A stretch of DNA of 64,000 nt from Tieghemostelium lacteum (GCA_001606155.1 LODT01000039.1:744001-808000), one strand, 5' to 3'; positions 12,885 to 25,215 are shown, numbered from the stretch's first letter. Notes: generated from the sequence alone by a model not told the origin. Translations and numbers: made by a program.

Positions 12885-14776
12885 ATGTCTAGTGAAAATA
12901 ATTTATCATATCTACAACAACAAGAAAATAATTATAACAATAATAATACTGAAAATGATGTAATATCTACAAGTGGTAAATATTATTCAAATAAAAATTC
13001 CATTTTCTATGAAACCAATATTTAGTACTAATATTCCAATAAATTCCAAAAATAGTAAATAATAATAATAGTAATAATGAAGAACCCAATTTAACGTTCA
13101 GTTATAAAGATAATAATAATTTTAATAGTTCAGAATCACCTGGTATAATAGGAACCTCACCATCCTATAATAATAGTAATCTACAAAGTACCAGTAGTGA
13201 TACCAAACCATACCCAAACACCAATACCTCCACAACCAATAACAACAACGGATACATAAATACCAGTAACGGAGTACTGGTACTTGACAATAATGACTCT
13301 ATAAACTCTGGGTTACAAAACTCAAATATCAGTTCATCCACACCAGGACAATATGAATTCTCAACCAAAAACAGTATGGATGAAATTGTAGTATTTCAAA
13401 AACCACCTTCTCTAAGATCTCTGGCGATTCGTATTGGGCTATCATGGTTATTTGGTTTGATATGTCAGGTCATTTTGATGTTGTTTAACCCTACACTACC
13501 CATGCACTTCATTTGGGGTGTCTTATGTATAGGTTGTGGTATGACAGCAGCATTTGCAATTACCTGGGCATCACTATTGATTAAATTCCCTATAACATTC
13601 TTAATTATATTCTCAACTACTATATATTGGGTTGGCACACCTATAACCTGGCAAATTCTTTTACTTACAAAACTCTATCCCCCACCCATCGGTGTGTTTA
13701 CAAGTATTTTCCCTTTTGAGGGGTTATCTTTAGTTTTACTGTGTTTTCTAATTCCAAAAACTATACGTTCTCAACCTGGTCACAGAAAGAAAGTAATCAC
13801 TGCTTTTTCATCTCTTGTAGCTCCTTATCTTAGTTTTGTCAGTGGGCTTATCTATTTCAGACTCTTTCAGTACTCTAACAATACCGGTAGAATTCTTTTG
13901 CCTCCTGTATATACCATCATTATGAAAGTAATTCAGTTAGGTCTGGATATCATTTGTGTTAGATGCGCTCACTCTGGTTCCAATCTACTCATTATTCTCG
14001 GTCGTGTCATTGCCAGTTACTATTCATTTGCTGTACTTTCTTTCATTAGAAACCCTGTATCTGTAGTATCTGTCGTTCTCTCTAAACTAGCATTGCACAT
14101 TTTCATGTCACTTTTTATGATATTCCCTCAAATTGAAGTTAAAATCATCTCATTCCTACCCAAATCTCTAGTGGGTTGGAAAACCAGTTTTGAAAAAGGA
14201 ACAAAAGATAAAGAACCCACACCAACCACCAAAGGTGGTGAAACACCAGACGGTGCACAAATTCAAGCCATAACCCATAACCACCAAGAAAATGAATTTG
14301 ATCGTATGGCAATGGAAAATGACCCACAATTTGTAAATATTCACACTAGAGGTACCAATCTCTGGTTTTCAATGTTCAGTGATCTCTTGTCTATTGTCAT
14401 GACCATTACAGTCTACACTATGGGTAGATACGGTCCAACCAGACAACATTACAACAAAATGTTCCCATTTGCAGATGACTCAGGATCACCACTCATTCAT
14501 GACTCATTCCATCTCTTTATCTTCTATCTAGCCATTTGTTTTGTAGCCTTGTTAGCATTGTATAGTATCATGTTCTTTGTGCTAAAAAAGATTATCAAAA
14601 CTTTGGAATTCAGAAAAGTAATCAATCTAGTCTCTGTCAATTGGTTCCCTCTCCACCATTTCTATATCTCTTGTATTAACTTTATGATGGGTTATGTGAT
14701 TGTAGTAGTCGCACTTATGCCTGATCTCTTTTACATACCTTCTATCAACTTTTGGAATACTGGTCAAAACAAGTAA
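12885..14776 (+). CDS. Multi-pass membrane protein of unknown function
   Basis: Exon 1 is 12885-12975, the intron 12976-13055, and exon 2 13056-14776; the joined frame is about 603 residues. The first roughly 150 residues are Asn/Ser/Thr-rich and look disordered. From about residue 150 to the end there are about ten hydrophobic segments, including ISWLFGLICQVILML-type and LLALYSIMFFVL-type helices. They are split by one hydrophilic loop (about 410-457, nt 14185-14335) rich in Lys, Thr, Gln and His. I do not recognise the family; the layout (cytosolic low-complexity head, two helix bundles, central loop) would suit a transporter or receptor-like protein. Later codons use more C-ending forms than the neighbouring genes, suggesting good expression. 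No signal peptide precedes the first helix. Confidence 0.75.
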
Positions 14777-15333
14777 ACAACAAAAAAATCACAATCAATA
14801 AAATCAATTTATACACATCCTCTCTCTCTCTCTCTCTCCTCTCATTCTTATTTTTACCTTTATTTTTATTTTTGACCATGGTAATGATAAGTCGCTTTCA
14901 CTAAAATATCTTAAAACAGTAATTTTTATTTTTTTTCATAGATTTTTTGATTTTATATGAATATCAAAAGCCATATTCCACCCACAAAATAAAATCCATC
15001 ATTAATTAATTTTATATTATTTTTTTTTTTTTAAAAACACATTTTTATCTCTTCAAGATTATCACATTGTTCTCTTATTATTTAAATTAGAGGCAACATT
15101 AGAGAAAGGGAGATATTTACCTTAAAATTAAAAGTTCAACTACTTTGAAATTTTTAATTTTTCCCGAATATATTTAATATCATAATACTTTTGTAGTGTT
15201 CTATTATTCAACAAAAGACAACAAAAGACAACAAAAACAACAACAAAATACTTGTAACCCTAATTATTTATTTGTAATACTATTTTTAAAAAATCTTATA
15301 ATCTAAAATACTGTTTAACATTGCAACAACAAA
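14777..15333. other. Intergenic, myosin promoter region
   Basis: This 557-base region separates the membrane protein gene and the myosin start. It contains a TC dinucleotide run (about 14820-14840), several poly-T and poly-A tracts, and a repeated acaaaagacaac motif just upstream of the myosin start (about 15212-15242), probably in the 5' leader. No ORF. Confidence 0.6.
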
Positions 15334-18300
15334 ATGGTAATATTACTTTTACATTAATGAAAACCATCTAAAAATAAAAAAATCAAAAAAAAAGAAATCA
15401 AGAGTTTTCGATGGTTATAAAAATGATTAATGAAATTATAGTATTAATATAAATTATTTATTTAGTCAAAAAAAGTACAAGCAAAACAGGGAACAGATGA
15501 CTTGGTTATGTTACCAAAGATCTCTGAAGAAGAAATTGTTGAAAATTTAAAAAAGCGTTATATGAATGATTTTATTTATGTATGTTTATTTTATTAATTA
15601 TTATTATTAGAAAATTGAAATTCAAATGAAAATTAAAATAATGGGTATTAATATTTTTATTATATTAAAATAGACAAATATTGGACCAGTATTAATTGCA
15701 GTTAATCCATTTAGAAATCTTGGTAATTCCGGTGAGGATTATGTTGATTTTTACAAAGGTAAACATGCACAAGAAGTACCACCACATGTATATCAATTGG
15801 CAGAAGCAGCATACAGGGCCATGAAAAACGATCAAGAGAATCAATGCGTAATTATTAGTGGTGAATCAGGTGCTGGTAAGACAGAGACTGCTAAGTTGAT
15901 TATGAACTATATATCTGCAGTCAGTGGTGGTGGAGAAAAAGTAGAATATGTAAAACACGTCATTATGGAATCCAATCCACTTTTGGAGGCATTTGGTAAT
16001 GCTAAAACACTGAGAAACAACAACAGTTCTAGATTTGGTAAATATTTTGAAATTCAGTTTGATAAAGCTGGTGACCCTGTTGGTGGTAAGATCTATAATT
16101 ATCTATTGGAGAAATCTAGAGTTGTCTATCAAACACCAGGTGAAAGAAACTTTCATATCTTTTATCAGTTACTCAGCGGTGCCTCTGCAAAAGAGAGACA
16201 GGATTTGTTATTGGGTAGTCCTGATAGTTACTATTACCTCAATCAGGGTGAATGCTATACAGTTGATGGTGTAGATGATGCTGCTGACTATCAAGAGGTT
16301 AGAAATGCAATGAAAACCATTGGTCTCTCACAAGAGGAACAAATGACTCTACTGAGAATTGTCTCTTCCATTTTACATTTGGGTAATGTCTATTTCATTG
16401 AAGATGACAAGGGTAATGCTCAGGTTTATGATCCCAATGCATTGGATTTGGCTGCTAGCATGTTGTGTATAGACAGTGCAACTTTGCAAAATGCCATTTT
16501 ATTCCGTGTTATTAATACCGGTGGTGCTGCAGGTACAGGAAAGAGATCTTCAACCTATAATGTCCCACAGAATGTAGAACAAGCTAACGGTGCTAGAGAT
16601 GCACTTGCCAGAACAATCTATGATCGTATGTTCACTTGGTTGGTTGACAGAGTCAATCAGGCTTTGGAATACTATAAATCTCCATACAAGAACGTCATTG
16701 GTATTTTGGATATCTTTGGTTTTGAAATCTTCCAAAAGAATGGTTTCGAACAATTTTGTATCAATTTTGTCAATGAAAAACTACAACAATTCTTTATTGA
16801 ACTGACACTTAAAGCAGAACAGGAGGAATACGTTCGTGAAGGTATTAAATGGGAACCAATCAAATATTTTAACAATCAGATTGTATGTGATCTAATTGAA
16901 GGTAAAACACCACCTGGTATCTTCTCCTTGTTGGATGATATCTGCTACACTATTCATGCACAATCCACTGGTACCGATCAGAAATTCATTGAGAAGATGA
17001 CTGGTCTCTATGATGGTCATCTCCATTGGAGAGCTATGACTGGTGCATTTGCAGTTAAACATTATGCCGGTGAGGTAACCTACGAAGCTGAAGGTTTCTC
17101 TGATAAGAACAAAGATACTCTCTTTAATGATCTTGTAGAGGCTGTTCAATGTTCTAAAATGCCATTCCTCGCACACTTATTTAAAGATGATGATACATCA
17201 GGTCTACAGAAAAAGAGACCTACTACCGCAGGTTTCAAAATTAAGAATTCTGCAGCTGAACTCATGAAGACTTTGGCACTATGTACTCCTCATTATGTAA
17301 GATGTATCAAACCAAATGAAACCAAGAAACCAAAAGATTGGGAACAAAGTCGTGTTAAACATCAAGTTCAATATTTGGGTCTTCTTGAGAATGTTCGTGT
17401 CAGAAGAGCTGGTTTTGCCTACAGAGCTCCATTTGAGAGATTCCTCAGACGTTACAAGAAACTCTCTTCCAAGACTTGGGGTCTATGGGGTGAATGGAAA
17501 GGTGATGCCAAAGAAGGTTGTCGTATGATCTTACAAGATCTCAATTTGGAACAATCTAAATGGCAAATGGGTACCACAAAGATCTTTGTACGTCATCCAG
17601 AGACTGTGTTTGAATTGGAGGAGGCACTAGATAAGAAAGACTATGATTGTATTGTTAGAATTCAAAAGGCATTTAGAAACTGGAAAGCCAAGAAACACTC
17701 TTTAGAACAAAGAGCTCAAATTGCTCATCTCTTTAAGGGTAAAAAAGAAAGACAAAGAAACTCTATCGACAGAAAATTCACTTCTGACTACATGGACTTT
17801 GATAACCAATTTGGTGTACACGAGGCAATGGAACAAGCTCAAAAGAAAGAGAGAGTCGTCTTTGCCGATAACATCACAAAGATTGATCGTAGAGGTAAAG
17901 TGAAACCACTCATTTTTGTGGCCACCGAACAACATCTCTACATTGTAGAAAAGTCAATTAAAAAGAAATTGGTTGTTCACACTCTCCTCAGAAAGTTTGC
18001 TCTTAGAGATATCAGAGGTATCAGTGTTAGTTCGCTACAAGATAACATTGTAGTTCTACATTTACCAGAGTACGATCAACTCATTGAAAATGATAAAAAG
18101 ACTGAAATGATCATCGTCTTGATGGAATATTTCAAGATTTTGACTAATAACACTCTAAATGTAAACTTTTCTGATCGTATTACCTACTCTCTGAAAAAAG
18201 ACAAAAAAACTGAAGTATCATTTGTACACAATGAACAAGCTCTAACTGCCTTGGTAAAGAAAGGTGGTGGTGGTTTAGTTGTTGGTATTTCAACTGGTTT

Positions 18301-18913
18301 ATCTAGAGATACTGATTCCACTCCAAAGAATTATAATCCAAATCAAATGGCTTCTCCACAAAGACCTGTTCCACAACAAGTTAAAAAGGCTGCTAGTAAG
18401 ACTGCTGCTTCTGGTGTTAAAATACAAGTACCAACTGCTCAACAATTACAACAACAAACAGGTGGTGGTGGTGGACAAACTAGAACACCTCCACAACAAG
18501 GTGCTGGTGGATACAAACCACCTCCACAAACTCAGCAACAACAACCAATGGGTGGTGGTAGACAATTACCAAGTCCAGGAGGTCAACAACAACCAATGGG
18601 TGGTGGAAGACAATTGCCAAGTCCAGGAGGTCAACCACAACAACAACCAATGGGTGCTGGTAGACAATTACCAAATCCAGGTCAAGCAAAACCAATGGGT
18701 GCTGGTAGACCACTACCAACTGCAGGGGCACCAAAACCACAACCACAAAGACCAACTGCTAAAGTTTTATATGACTATGATGCCTCTAGTGGTGATGAAT
18801 TGACTGTTAAAGAAGGAGATGTTATATATATTATTAACAAAGATAATGCTGATTGGTGGGAAGCTGAACTCAGAGGAAAGAAAGGTTATGTACCAAGCAA
18901 TTATTTAGGTTAA
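15334..18913 (+). CDS. myoB: Myosin IB heavy chain (long-tailed class I myosin)
   Basis: Exon 1 contributes only the ATG (15334-15336). Introns are 15337-15465 and 15580-15673, and exons 2 and 3 are 15466-15579 and 15674-18913. The product is about 1,118 residues. The motor domain has the P-loop GESGAGKT (102-109), switch [10 protein letters not shown], and a TEDS-site serine at about 332 in [10 protein letters not shown], exactly 16 residues before DALAR, which fits phosphorylation by PAK/Ste20-type kinases. One IQ motif follows ([13 protein letters not shown]), then a basic TH1 lipid-binding tail and a Gly-Pro-Gln TH2 region with about four copies of [15 protein letters not shown]-type repeats. 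A C-terminal SH3 domain ([15 protein letters not shown] to YVPSNYL) ends the protein. It should link actin to membrane at pseudopods and endocytic cups, with SH3 contacts to CARMIL/Arp2/3 regulators. MyoB is favoured over the close relative MyoD from the N-terminus and TEDS position. Confidence 0.93.
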
Positions 18914-19352
18914 ATATCATTTTTACAAATATAATTAGTTTATTTTTTAATATTTAAATTCAAATATAAACGGTTAAGATCAGAAAAGAAAAACAATAAA
19001 GTTTAAAAATAATTATTTAATTAAATCTCCCAAATATCTTTTTATATTTGATTAAGCAATATTAAACGCAAAAAGAATTGTCTTTAAAATATTCCCACAT
19101 TTGAAATAGTGGTTGGTTTTAATAGAATAATTGTGGAACTTGTTTCCACAATCTAAATTTCCTTAAATTTGAAAATGGTTTCCTCTTTTCTGAACATGTA
19201 AAATAAAATTCAAAAGAAAATTTTATGAATCAAATACCCGATTTGATAGATATTTCAATGGAATTTGTTTTGATGATGCATATTTTAAAATATCTAGATA
19301 TCTTAAAAAATTATAAAATGAAAATTTAAAATTAAAATTTTATACATAATCA
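18914..19352. other. Intergenic region with a perfect hairpin
   Basis: This 439-base region follows the myosin stop and precedes the secreted protein gene. It holds the myosin 3' region (AATAAA-like aacaataaag near 18990) and the hairpin listed separately. No coding frame. Confidence 0.6.
19130..19152. other. Nine-bp perfect hairpin (possible small RNA or terminator element)
   Basis: The arms attgtggaa and ttccacaat are exact complements around a five-base loop (cttgt). An attcccacat motif lies about 35 bases upstream, vaguely like the DUSE element (CCCA-YAA) that precedes dictyostelid small RNA genes, but the match is incomplete. Either strand could be transcribed. Chance inverted repeats of this size are not rare in AT-rich DNA; this one is notable for its G/C-containing stem. 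Confidence 0.3.
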
Positions 19353-19979
19353 ATGTTTTTACAATCCAAAGTTTTATTTGTAGTAGTATTTATTAGTTTG
19401 GCTATTGGTCAAATAAGATGCCAGTCATCTGATGATCAATTGTTTATTACCTATAATATTAATGCAAACAATGATTGTTCAGGTGAATATGTACAAGGAA
19501 TGGTATATCTTGCTGGTGTATGCAATTTTGGTGTACAATATAATTGTGATCTTGAAAACAATATAGTTACTAAGGATAACTATTATGATCCATTTTGTGA
19601 TCATGGTATTCAATACTCTGAAAATATTACTTTTAATGAATGTACTGATAATGGTTTTATCTATTCTTGTTCAAGTGATTATCAAATCTATCCACAGTCT
19701 AATGCTATTGTCAATGTTCAAGCTAGTGGTAATTGTTCAAGTGAAGATCCATCAGAAGATATGCAAGTCACCTATCTGATTTATTTGGCTACTAAAACTT
19801 GTATTAATGGTGTCGATGGTGTACCTTCCTACATGTTCTCTTGTAATGAAACTGCATATACCAGATACCAATTCTCTTCAGAACTTGGTTGTGAAGGTGA
19901 TATGACTTCAATCACATGGGCATTCAACAGTGGATGTAATGGTGATACTGTTAAAGAACAATTTTGTACTAGTTGGTAA
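19353..19979 (+). CDS. Secreted cysteine-rich protein, paralogue of the 32526 gene
   Basis: This is a single exon of 208 residues. It starts with a clear signal peptide (MFLQSKVLFVVVFISLAIG, cleavage near IRCQ). The mature part has about 17 cysteines, several N-glycosylation sequons (NITF, NCSS, NETA), and no C-terminal hydrophobic tail, so it is probably released rather than anchored. Cysteine spacing and local words (the E-N-I/Q-V strand, FNxC, NCSS, CxGxDG, SCN) align with the first 170 residues of the gene at 32526, which adds a Ser/Thr-rich spacer. I do not recognise a named family. Confidence 0.8.
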   Translation: MFLQSKVLFVVVFISLAIGQIRCQSSDDQLFITYNINANNDCSGEYVQGMVYLAGVCNFGVQYNCDLENNIVTKDNYYDPFCDHGIQYSENITFNECTDNGFIYSCSSDYQIYPQSNAIVNVQASGNCSSEDPSEDMQVTYLIYLATKTCINGVDGVPSYMFSCNETAYTRYQFSSELGCEGDMTSITWAFNSGCNGDTVKEQFCTSW

Positions 19980-20031
19980 AACTGAATAAACACAATGAAT
20001 GACAATGAATTTTTAAATTTTTATTTCTATT

Positions 20032-21774
20032 TTATTTTGAGATAAAGTATTTATAAGCAACATAGGATAATAATAGTACGGCTCCACTTCCCAATATTAT
20101 TGAAATTGGTTGAATTAGATTTGAAGAAAGTTGATTCATTGCATCTCTAAAAATTTTTGCCTGTTCATCTAATAGTTCGATTTCTTGATCAAATTTATCA
20201 GGAAATGATGTTTCTTTTTGGAATTTCTTGGTATAAAAGTTTTTGTTTTTGGTGTCGTCGAGAATGGTGTAGGCAATTACGTATAATCTTAAGAAAGGTT
20301 CTCTATAAGTGGATTCTTTAGGTCCCAATGCATATTTTTCAATGTGTTTTAGATGTCCAAGTGCCTTGAGGATATACTCTTTCTTTGGGATACTCAAATA
20401 TGCATTGATTAAATATCCATAGTATTGAAGATAGTTAGGTGATTCAGGTTCAACTTGTTTAACTATTTCTTCATAATATTTAGCAGCTGTAAGAGTTTCA
20501 CCGAGGACCATGTGAGAATTGCCTATTGTTAACTTGTATTCGGAAGTTTCTTTAAGGCCATTAAAATCATTCAAATTATAGGTGAGAGCCAACATGTTTT
20601 TTAGTTTGGTTGTATCAGTGTTTATGGCAGATTGAATTTCCAACAAGGTTAGCAACAAACACATTTGCATGTTGGGTTTGAGATTTTGGAAATGACGATC
20701 AAAGTAGTAACACAATTGTGATAGAATGATAATGGTATCATTTGGTAGATATGGAGCTACATTTCTCATGAAAACTATAAACATCATGAAATCCATTTCA
20801 CTAGATTCTTGTGTTCTGAGAATTGTACCAATATGGTTATGAATATCAATTAACTTATTTTTACCATCAAATATAGAATCTTTTTCAAATAGACCATAGT
20901 CTACTAGCAATGTGATAAATGATTCAAGTTTTGTTTCAGAGATCTTTGGTATCTTGATAAGGAGGGTTGCTTGATCACCCAGTTCTTTTACAAGATCCAT
21001 AGAAGAAGGAAGGTTACCAATGTGGATTAAAACTTTAAACAAACAATCAATGTAGTTTACATGTGCTTTTACTTTTTCCACAGAGAGTTTAATCATGGTA
21101 CTAAGAATTAGTTCCTTTACGTCCCTAAATGGTTCCAAACTTTTAATGAGTTGATGAATATCCTCTTCAGAGTGGTGGTGATTGATATATTTGGATACCA
21201 AGTAGATCAATTGTGGGTTTCCATTACATAGATCGACCAATTTCTTTTGAATATCTTCATTTTGGGTTTTTTCAAAAGCCTGTAGTTTGGTGAATAGTTG
21301 AATAGATAGTTCATTATCGAAGGGTGGTACATGTACAGTTTCACAATTTACTTGTAGAGGATGTGGAACTTCTGAAACGAATATAATATGGTGATTTGGT
21401 TTCTTGTTTAATGGAATTGGTAGAGTATCACCATAGATATCAATGAGAAGTTCTGGTACAGACACAACAACTAACCATTTCTTTTCAGTCTTATCCATCG
21501 TTTCACGAAATTGTTCAATATTAACAAAATCCTCATTGAACCATGCTTGAGTTGATATGCTTAACATTTCTAATTGTGTACATTGATCACCATATTCATA
21601 AGTAAAGTCATAATCTAGTTTATATTTCTGTGCATAACTATATATAGTTTGTGTTTTCCCAATACCATCTACAATAACTATACTATCCCTATTCAAATGA
21701 TCATAAATCTCTTTAATTTCTTTTTCTCTATGAATAATATGTTGAACTGGGGTATCAATTAAATATTTATCCAT
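20032..21774 (-). CDS. Tail-anchored STAND/NB-ARC-like protein with C-terminal helical repeats
   Basis: This single exon of about 580 residues starts at the ATG encoding MDKYLIDTPVQ; the longer frame starts only at TTG. The N-terminus has the NB-ARC/STAND order: HREKEIKEIYDHL, then a P-loop core VDGIGKTQT (GIGKT at 37-41). A hydrophobic strand VVVSVPELL stands where Walker B should be but lacks the usual Asp pair, then comes FVSEVPHPL at the sensor strand, and CNGNPQLIYL corresponds to the GLPL motif. The second half is helical and TPR-like (YYGYLINAYLSI, LGHLKHIEKYAL). It ends in one hydrophobic helix followed by KYFISK, a tail anchor of mitochondrial-outer-membrane or ER type. It may act as a membrane-bound scaffold or switch. 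It lies 67 bases downstream of the family gene at 21842-25215 on the same strand. Confidence 0.7.
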   Translation of the reverse strand: MDKYLIDTPVQHIIHREKEIKEIYDHLNRDSIVIVDGIGKTQTIYSYAQKYKLDYDFTYEYGDQCTQLEMLSISTQAWFNEDFVNIEQFRETMDKTEKKWLVVVSVPELLIDIYGDTLPIPLNKKPNHHIIFVSEVPHPLQVNCETVHVPPFDNELSIQLFTKLQAFEKTQNEDIQKKLVDLCNGNPQLIYLVSKYINHHHSEEDIHQLIKSLEPFRDVKELILSTMIKLSVEKVKAHVNYIDCLFKVLIHIGNLPSSMDLVKELGDQATLLIKIPKISETKLESFITLLVDYGLFEKDSIFDGKNKLIDIHNHIGTILRTQESSEMDFMMFIVFMRNVAPYLPNDTIIILSQLCYYFDRHFQNLKPNMQMCLLLTLLEIQSAINTDTTKLKNMLALTYNLNDFNGLKETSEYKLTIGNSHMVLGETLTAAKYYEEIVKQVEPESPNYLQYYGYLINAYLSIPKKEYILKALGHLKHIEKYALGPKESTYREPFLRLYVIAYTILDDTKNKNFYTKKFQKETSFPDKFDQEIELLDEQAKIFRDAMNQLSSNLIQPISIILGSGAVLLLSYVAYKYFISK

Positions 21775-21841
21775 TTGAACACCTAATCTCTGCAAAATAA
21801 AATAAAAAAACTTTTCATTTTATATTTCTAGATATTTATTT

Positions 21842-24800
21842 TTAATTTGAAATCTCTTGCAAAAATAATACATATCTCTTAGTTATTTTTAAAAAGTAAT
21901 TATCAAGGAGATTTTTAGTTGATGGTGGTACTTTATCGTATAAATTTACAGTAATTTTTGATAATAAAGGTAATTGGTCAAGTTTCCTGAAAATAGGAAT
22001 CAGAGTCTCAACCTTTTGTGCATTTATAATATTAATGCAGCATGACCGTAAATTTGGACAATGATCAATAAGATTTTCAATGGCACTGTTAAACATCTTG
22101 CATTTGTTTTCTTTAAATTCCAATGTAAGATCACTGAGATTTGGTAAGTCTCTATTGATAAGATACAAAAGATTACTCCTAAATTCAAGTGATGAGACTT
22201 GATAGAGTATCTCTTCTCTACTCTCTTGATTTTTGTAATAGATAAATGAATTGTATTTCATTTTATAAACACCTTTATGTAATAGTGAATATGGAGAACT
22301 GTTATTTACCTCAAACCCTAATTTAGGTTTTAACTGGCAAAACATTTCTGTGGTCATCCATTGAATTACCATTTTATGGAAATACTTTGAAATAAGAGCT
22401 AATGTTTTGATTGCCTCTACATTTACCATATCACCTATTTGAATGATAGTTTTTATGATGATGGTCGGTAACTGAAGAAATGAAAGACCAATATTTGCTT
22501 GTAGTTCTGTATCGGTGCATGTGGGGCTTGACAAGTGGTGATAAACTAAATCATCTGAAACAATGGCGGTGGAAGTGTTTATGGTGGAAATTATATTGGT
22601 AGAAGGAGTAGGTTGGTAATTAAAGTTGGTTTGAGATTGATCAAATAGGTAATTCCATTGTTTGGGTCGGTCTAAATTAGCATGTAGTTCTGAGACAATG
22701 TAATCTAATAGTATGGTTTTTGTTTGACTACACATTTGCTTGAAATTTTCAACCATTAGTGATTTAATATTCTGGAATCTTGGTGAATGAGTATCATCTA
22801 TAACTGAAAAGAATGATACAAATCTACATACATCACCAGAAAATAATTTAGACATCTCAAATGACTGCAGAGATGTTTCAATAAACAATAGATTTAATTC
22901 CAAATTTTCATTTTGATTCACACCAGAGTTTTTGGTATCAATATAGAATTTGGAATCTGATGTAAAGAATAGTTGATAGTGGGTATCAATGAGATACACA
23001 CCCATTTTAGGAATCAATTCTCTATAGAATCCTGAAAAACCAATATAAAATTTAGAAATAATGGGTCCATAGTTATTACTAATGTCAGCTATTATACTAT
23101 GAGGAATACAATCATTATAAGAACAAAAACCAAGGTATTGTAAAATAAAATCTTGAATAACCTTGTCCATATTCAATAGACTTTGAAAAGTATTAAAGAA
23201 ATTACATAATCTTTCTTTGTACTGATAAGATATATAAATATATTCTTCCATATACATTTCTAGTTTTTTCAATATCAGGTCACTCCATCCTTTTTCAATA
23301 ATACACTTGTATAGTACCCAATATTCTGGATTTAAAAAGGTACATTTATCAATATTATTGATAATGTATTCAAAGGTGGCATAGTCATCTATTGAATAAA
23401 GTTTCTGCTTATCATTATAGATATCCTCACAAAAGAGATACTCTTGTAACTTTTGGACATGAGACAGTTGGTATAATTTTAATAAAATTGTAAATTGATA
23501 TTGATTTAGTGAATAAAAATTCATTTTTTCTAAAATTTGATTCGCTATTGGAACCAGTAGAGTGTGATCTTTGTTGTAATGGACTAAACTTTCAACTAAT
23601 GGACATAAGTTTCGATATCGATATTTCACATTGATTAATAGCAGATTATAGAGGAAATCGAATTTCTCATGTTGTGAGAATTTCCCATCCATTGGCATTA
23701 CCATTTCATTAACCAACTTGGTTTCACCATCGTTAATCATTTTCACCAGAATATCACTAAAATACTCTTTTACCAGTGTATATGAACAGTATTGCATGAT
23801 AACACTATATACAATATAGGTCAACTTGTTTAAATATTCCTCTTCACTATTCCTCTTTAACAGAGTACTGGTGCATTGATCTGCTAGAGATTCTGGGTAG
23901 TTCTTATACTTTCTAACAATGAATATTAGAATCCTTTGTGCAATTTCATATAGATCTATATCATCAAAGATCTCAATGATTTTAGTTAACTTGTTATAGA
24001 TTATCAATAGATGTTCATTGATAATTTCGGAGTCACAAATTGAACTCAAAGCACCCAATGCAACTCTAATTGTTTCTTTTGAACCTAATAAACTCTTTGT
24101 ACCATCTAAAAAGAATTGAATTGCCTGACTATCAAAATCATTCTGACCAAAATATGAAATGTAATCCTCATATATTTGGTTTTGGTCATCAACAAATATC
24201 TTATCAGATATCTGATTGTAGTTAAGCCATGGTTTGACAATTTGGAATTGACCAAAGAAGAATTGATGAAATTGTTTGTAGACATCCTTGTACTTACAAC
24301 AATCCTCATATTCACTCTTTTCTAATTCGCCCAATATTATAAAGGTTTGGTTGTATAGAAACTTAATTAAACTGAATTTTTTTTCATTTCCGAATCTAAT
24401 AGCCAATCTGAGTAGTGGTCCCAATGATTCACTGTTTATACTACACATATATCTATGGTCCATTCCATATAAATTAATAATGTGTGAAATTGAACTTTTT
24501 ATCCCTATTAACAAATTAAATATTTGTTTTGGTAAATTATCACCGTTAATTATACCATTGTTAATTGCCTATGAAAATAAATTTTAGTTAGATATTTGTT
24601 AATTTTGTGTTGGTAGGTAGTTAAAAGTTGATAGAATACATCTTCAATGGGTTTGATTGGGAATATAGAGTGTTGATATCCTAGATTTTGAAATATTTCA
24701 GTCTTATTCTTATAATGGTAGATGTGGGGGTAACTATTGTCATAATCTGTAACAAAACTAAATAAATTATATTTTAAGACTAATGATAGTATATTGGTGA

Positions 24801-25215
24801 TAATTGATTGGTTGTTACTCTTTAACATTTTCACAAGAAATCCACTTTCGTAGTAGTCAACTAAACGTATAGGAGTTGGAGTTGAAAGTAATTCTAATTT
24901 GATTTCACTCTTTGTTTTGGGTGATTTATCATTTAGTATTGTTTCTGGAGGTGTATAATCTCTAATCCAAGGATATAATCTCTGACTAAAAACTAAATGG
25001 TCATTCGATTCTAATAAGTAATCAACTATAGTTTTAACAAATGATTTAATAGATTCATCATTGAGATCAACATCATCTCTATCCACCCATTCAAAAAATC
25101 TGTCTAGAAATTCATTTAACTGGTGAATATCTCTGAATATATCAAAGCTGAATGCACATAATGAAATTTTTTCTTCATCTAATCTTGGATAAATTTGTTT
25201 GATATAGTCTACCAT
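21842..25215 (-). CDS. Helical-repeat/F-box-like family protein (copy D)
   Basis: Exon 1 is 25215-24640 and exon 2 24568-21842, with a phase-0 intron. About 1,100 residues begin MVDYIKQIYP. Exon 1 carries the family signature FLDRFFEWVDRDDVDLN and LYPWIRDYTPP, and splices after GAA GAT onto GCA ATT AAC, as in the tandem array. The body is Leu/Ile-rich helical. Near the C-terminus a degenerate F-box is visible: LQLPTIIIKTIIQIG, then ALISKYFHKMVIQWM. LRR-like strands follow (LPNLSDLTLEF, LDQLPLLSKITVNL). F-box proteins deliver substrates to SCF ubiquitin ligases, but here the box is C-terminal rather than N-terminal and divergent, so ligase function is an inference. No signal peptide or transmembrane segment is seen. 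The intron acceptor is ATAG followed by GCA. Confidence 0.8.

Noticed and set aside
18279-18803. 174-codon frame overlapping the myosin tail
   Set aside because: Shifted frame of the repetitive Gly-Pro-Gln region; the myosin frame continues to a recognisable SH3 domain.
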